DNA of 9,335 bases from Draconibacterium sp. GTDB taxonomy: Bacteria > Bacteroidota > Bacteroidia > Bacteroidales > Prolixibacteraceae. The position numbers were made by a program, and so were the translations under genes. Of this stretch, positions 7,282 to 9,335 are shown one piece after another. The notes beneath the pieces were generated by a model. It was not told the DNA's origin and ran no database searches. It saw only the letters and a list, made by a program, of their open reading frames with translations. Every line of letters begins with the position of its first letter. The first letter of the stretch is position 1. The stretch lies in contig JALUZN010000213.1 in NCBI GenBank assembly GCA_027011835.1, positions 1 to 9,335 of the forward strand, written 5' to 3'.

Positions 7282-7608
7282 ATGATAAATCTGGAAATAA
7301 CAGCAAAACCCAAAAGGAATAAATTTCTCGAGTTCTCGCAAACTCTTGAGCAAATTAAAACCGACTTACAAAAGCTGTGTTTCCGGTTAACAATTATCGA
7401 AGAGAAAAACACTTTTACAATTGTCGCAGATTTGAAATCAAACGATCAATTATCAGCCATCATCAATTCAAATGAAGTCAGCGTACTTTCTGGAGCCATA
7501 AAAATGCTTTGCGAAAAATCGAAAACGATGATTAACGGAAGTCGTTATTCTACTAAAACAGAAATCCTAAAAGAGATTCAGCTTCAATACAAGAAGACAA
7601 TAAAATAA
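7282..7608 (+). CDS. Small uncharacterised protein, possibly ABM-like dimeric alpha/beta-barrel
   Basis: The 108-residue protein is not recognised at family level. It has no signal peptide or membrane segment and should be cytosolic. Its apparent order of elements is strand (INLEITAKP), helix (KFLEFSQTLEQIKTDLQKL), two strands (CFRLTIIEE, TFTIVADL), helix (VSVLSGAIKMLCEKS) and a last strand (TMINGSRYS). This resembles the antibiotic-biosynthesis-monooxygenase-like (ABM) dimeric ferredoxin-like fold, but no catalytic residues can be named and the assignment is inference from pattern only. Two cysteines (in KLCF and MLCEK) are visible. It starts without a Shine-Dalgarno sequence, 195 bases after the sigma-54 activator gene, and lies 19 bases before the DUF1254 lipoprotein gene, so the two are probably one operon. 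Real coding is supported by the tight spacing and regular helix/strand pattern. Confidence 0.75.
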   Translation: MINLEITAKPKRNKFLEFSQTLEQIKTDLQKLCFRLTIIEEKNTFTIVADLKSNDQLSAIINSNEVSVLSGAIKMLCEKSKTMINGSRYSTKTEILKEIQLQYKKTIK

Positions 7609-7627
7609 TAAATTTAATAGTATAGTT

Positions 7628-9253
7628 ATGAAACACAGTTTTAAAACAGCCCTACTAATTGCAACAGTTGCAATTATGGCAAGTTGCTCTGGAGGTCAGC
7701 AAGGAAAAGAAAAACCTCAAAATGAAAATCCTTTCGAAGAAATTCTTTCGAAGTACAAAACCGACGTACCTACAAAAATTTTAACACCTAACCATGTAGA
7801 AACAAGTATTGGCGATATCGAGTTTTACGATGGAATGCCAACACAGGCAACTTTAACGAAAGTGTATGACAATTTAGATTTTATGCGCGGAGTTGAGGTG
7901 TTCTTAAACTTTATTCCTGCTACTTCAATAGAAGGCATGCGATTGGGAATGAAAGAAATGGGCGTTGACAACTACAATAAAGTGATGGTTTTAGACAACC
8001 TCATGGACGCCAAATCTTTATTCTTAACAGGAAATGCAAGTACAGTGTACGCCTCTGCCATATTAGATTTAGAAAAAGACGGTCCAACGGTTATTGAAGT
8101 ACCTGCCGGTGCAGGTCCGGGAACCATTGACGATGCGTTTTTCCGCTTTGTTGTGGATATGGGTGCTCCGGGACCCGACCGAAAAAAAGGTGGTATGTAT
8201 ATTATTTTACCTCCCGATTATAAAGGCGATTTAAAACCCACACCAAACTCGTTTAAAGATAATAGTTCGGTAAAAGTTAAAGTAGGCGGCAAAATGCATA
8301 ATGTATGGATTGCTCAATCGCGTTCTTATACCAACTGGATGATACTTCGTGGGTTTTTAGTTGATGGTAAACCCGATGCAGCTTCAAAAATGTGGCGCGA
8401 GGGATTAAAAATCTATCCACTTGCAGAAGCAGCAAATCCTAAACCAATGGAGTTTGTAAATGGTTCAGGAAAAGTATTTAATACCATTCATGCCAACAAT
8501 TTTCAGTTTTACGAAGAGTTAGCAACGGTTTTCCAAAAAGAACCTATCGGTTGTTTCGACCCTGAGTTACGCGGGTTAGCAGGAGCAATTGGCATTGTTA
8601 AAGGCGAGGAGTTTAATCCTGACGAAAGAATGAGAAGTATTTTAAACGATGCTGTAAAAGTTGGTAATGCAACGGCTCGAAGTATTGGCTTATCGCCACG
8701 CGATAAAAGTGCTTATTTATACAAAGGCAAACAGTGGTACACCGGCTTTGTGGGTAAAGATTATCGCTGGTTAGATGGCGATGGACATAAAGGAAGAAAC
8801 CTCGATGCTCGAACATTATTCTTCTATACTGCAACTGTAAACACACCTGCAATGGCATTGGAAATTGCCGGAGTTGGTTCTAATTATGCATTCGGGACAA
8901 GAGATAAAGAGGGACATATTTTACATGGCAAGAAAAACTACACCTTGCATATGAACGCAAATGTTCCTGCTAAAGATTTTTGGTCAATTGTTGTTTACGA
9001 CCCACAAACCCGTTCGATGTTGCAAACCGACCAAAAATATCCAAATAAAAATAGTCAGAAAGATAAAATGCTTTATAACGAAGACGGTTCGGTAGATTTA
9101 TATTTTGGTACTAAAGCACCTAAAGGAAAAGAAGCCAACTGGATACAAACTGTTCCTGGGAAAGCATGGTTTGTTCTGTTCCGCACCTATGGCCCGTTAG
9201 AGCCTTGGTTCGATAAAACCTGGCAATTAAACGATTTTGAATTGGTAAAATAA
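7628..9253 (+). CDS. DUF1254/DUF1214-domain lipoprotein
   Basis: The 541-residue protein begins with a lipoprotein signal peptide: Lys-rich start, hydrophobic core, and lipobox MASC with the lipidated Cys20. Residues about 60-200 match the DUF1254 pattern (DIEFYDGMPTQATLTKVYDNLDFMRGVEVFLN, here in pieces such as FYDGMPTQATL and DFMRGVEVFLN; then VIEVPAGAGPGTIDDAFF and GGMYIILPPDYKGD). Residues about 410-525 match DUF1214 (PAMALEIAGVGSNY, DGSVDLYFGTKAPKG, NWIQTVPGKAWFVLFRTYGP, with the usual FRTYGPLEPWFDK ending). The tandem arrangement is normal for the family, whose biochemical function is not established. It is expected on the periplasmic side of a membrane. Residues after Cys20 (SGGQQGKEKP) lack the acidic cluster known as the surface-export signal in Bacteroidota, so exposure on the cell surface is less likely. 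Leucine is written mostly as TTA here, more so than in the regulator gene. No clear terminator follows. Confidence 0.9.
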   Translation: MKHSFKTALLIATVAIMASCSGGQQGKEKPQNENPFEEILSKYKTDVPTKILTPNHVETSIGDIEFYDGMPTQATLTKVYDNLDFMRGVEVFLNFIPATSIEGMRLGMKEMGVDNYNKVMVLDNLMDAKSLFLTGNASTVYASAILDLEKDGPTVIEVPAGAGPGTIDDAFFRFVVDMGAPGPDRKKGGMYIILPPDYKGDLKPTPNSFKDNSSVKVKVGGKMHNVWIAQSRSYTNWMILRGFLVDGKPDAASKMWREGLKIYPLAEAANPKPMEFVNGSGKVFNTIHANNFQFYEELATVFQKEPIGCFDPELRGLAGAIGIVKGEEFNPDERMRSILNDAVKVGNATARSIGLSPRDKSAYLYKGKQWYTGFVGKDYRWLDGDGHKGRNLDARTLFFYTATVNTPAMALEIAGVGSNYAFGTRDKEGHILHGKKNYTLHMNANVPAKDFWSIVVYDPQTRSMLQTDQKYPNKNSQKDKMLYNEDGSVDLYFGTKAPKGKEANWIQTVPGKAWFVLFRTYGPLEPWFDKTWQLNDFELVK

Positions 9254-9294
9254 ATTAAATAATATGAATACCCGTATATTTACCCAATTATTAT

Positions 9295-9302
9295 TATCTT
9301 TG
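9295..9302 (+). promoter_or_regulatory. Candidate -7 promoter element at the right edge
   Basis: TATCTTTG is an exact match to the Bacteroidota -7 box TAnnTTTG and lies 16 bases before an ATG at 9319, 41 bases after the lipoprotein gene. No matching TTG box was found at the expected distance upstream, so it is a partial match. Confidence 0.4.
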
Positions 9303-9318
9303 AAATAAAAATAGAAGT

Positions 9319-9335
9319 ATGTCATTAATTAACTT
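9319..9335 (+). CDS. Possible start of a further gene, cut by the window edge
   Basis: An ATG after the candidate promoter element opens a frame reading MSLIN that runs off the end. Only five full codons are visible, so no product can be proposed. The support is the position behind a -7-like box and the A-rich leader (AAATAGAAGT), which is like the leaders of the other genes here. Confidence 0.35.

Noticed and set aside
8613..8858. 81-codon - strand open frame inside the lipoprotein gene
   Set aside because: It is antisense to conserved DUF1214-side coding sequence and has no recognisable features.
9264..9308. 14-residue open frame MNTRIFTQLLLSLK after the lipoprotein gene
   Set aside because: It is too short to support, and its end overlaps the candidate -7 promoter element.

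Overview
The window reads as chromosomal DNA from a Bacteroidota bacterium, probably near the Bacteroidales/Marinilabiliales. This is inferred from the AT-rich composition, the absence of Shine-Dalgarno-like sequences before the genes (start codons sit in A/T-rich leaders), a PD40-repeat OmpA-family protein, and short sequences matching the known Bacteroidota promoter pattern (TTG, about 20 bases, TAnnTTTG). No rRNA, tRNA, CRISPR array, insertion sequence or phage gene was seen.

Left part (1-3414): a PD40/OmpA cell-envelope protein on the + strand converges on pepD, an M20-type aminoacyl-histidine dipeptidase on the - strand. A strong hairpin with a T tract between them can end transcripts from one or both sides. 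A 308-base divergent intergenic region separates pepD from the next + strand gene.

Middle (3415-5606): a LamB/maltoporin-type outer-membrane channel is followed 11 bases later by rluF, a 23S rRNA pseudouridine synthase. The spacing suggests co-transcription, although the functions are unrelated.

Right part (5674-9253): a PAS-AAA+-Fis-type sigma-54 activator is followed by a long AT-rich inverted repeat. After that come a small 108-residue protein whose predicted strand/helix order resembles the ABM-like dimeric alpha/beta-barrel fold, and a 541-residue DUF1254/DUF1214 lipoprotein 19 bases behind it. The last two look like a two-gene operon, and the regulator may control it, but no sigma-54 promoter was found in front of them. 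A consensus-like -7 promoter element and the first codons of another possible gene lie at the right edge.

Most of the window is ordinary housekeeping and envelope content. The least characterised part is the regulator, small-protein and DUF1254 lipoprotein locus.
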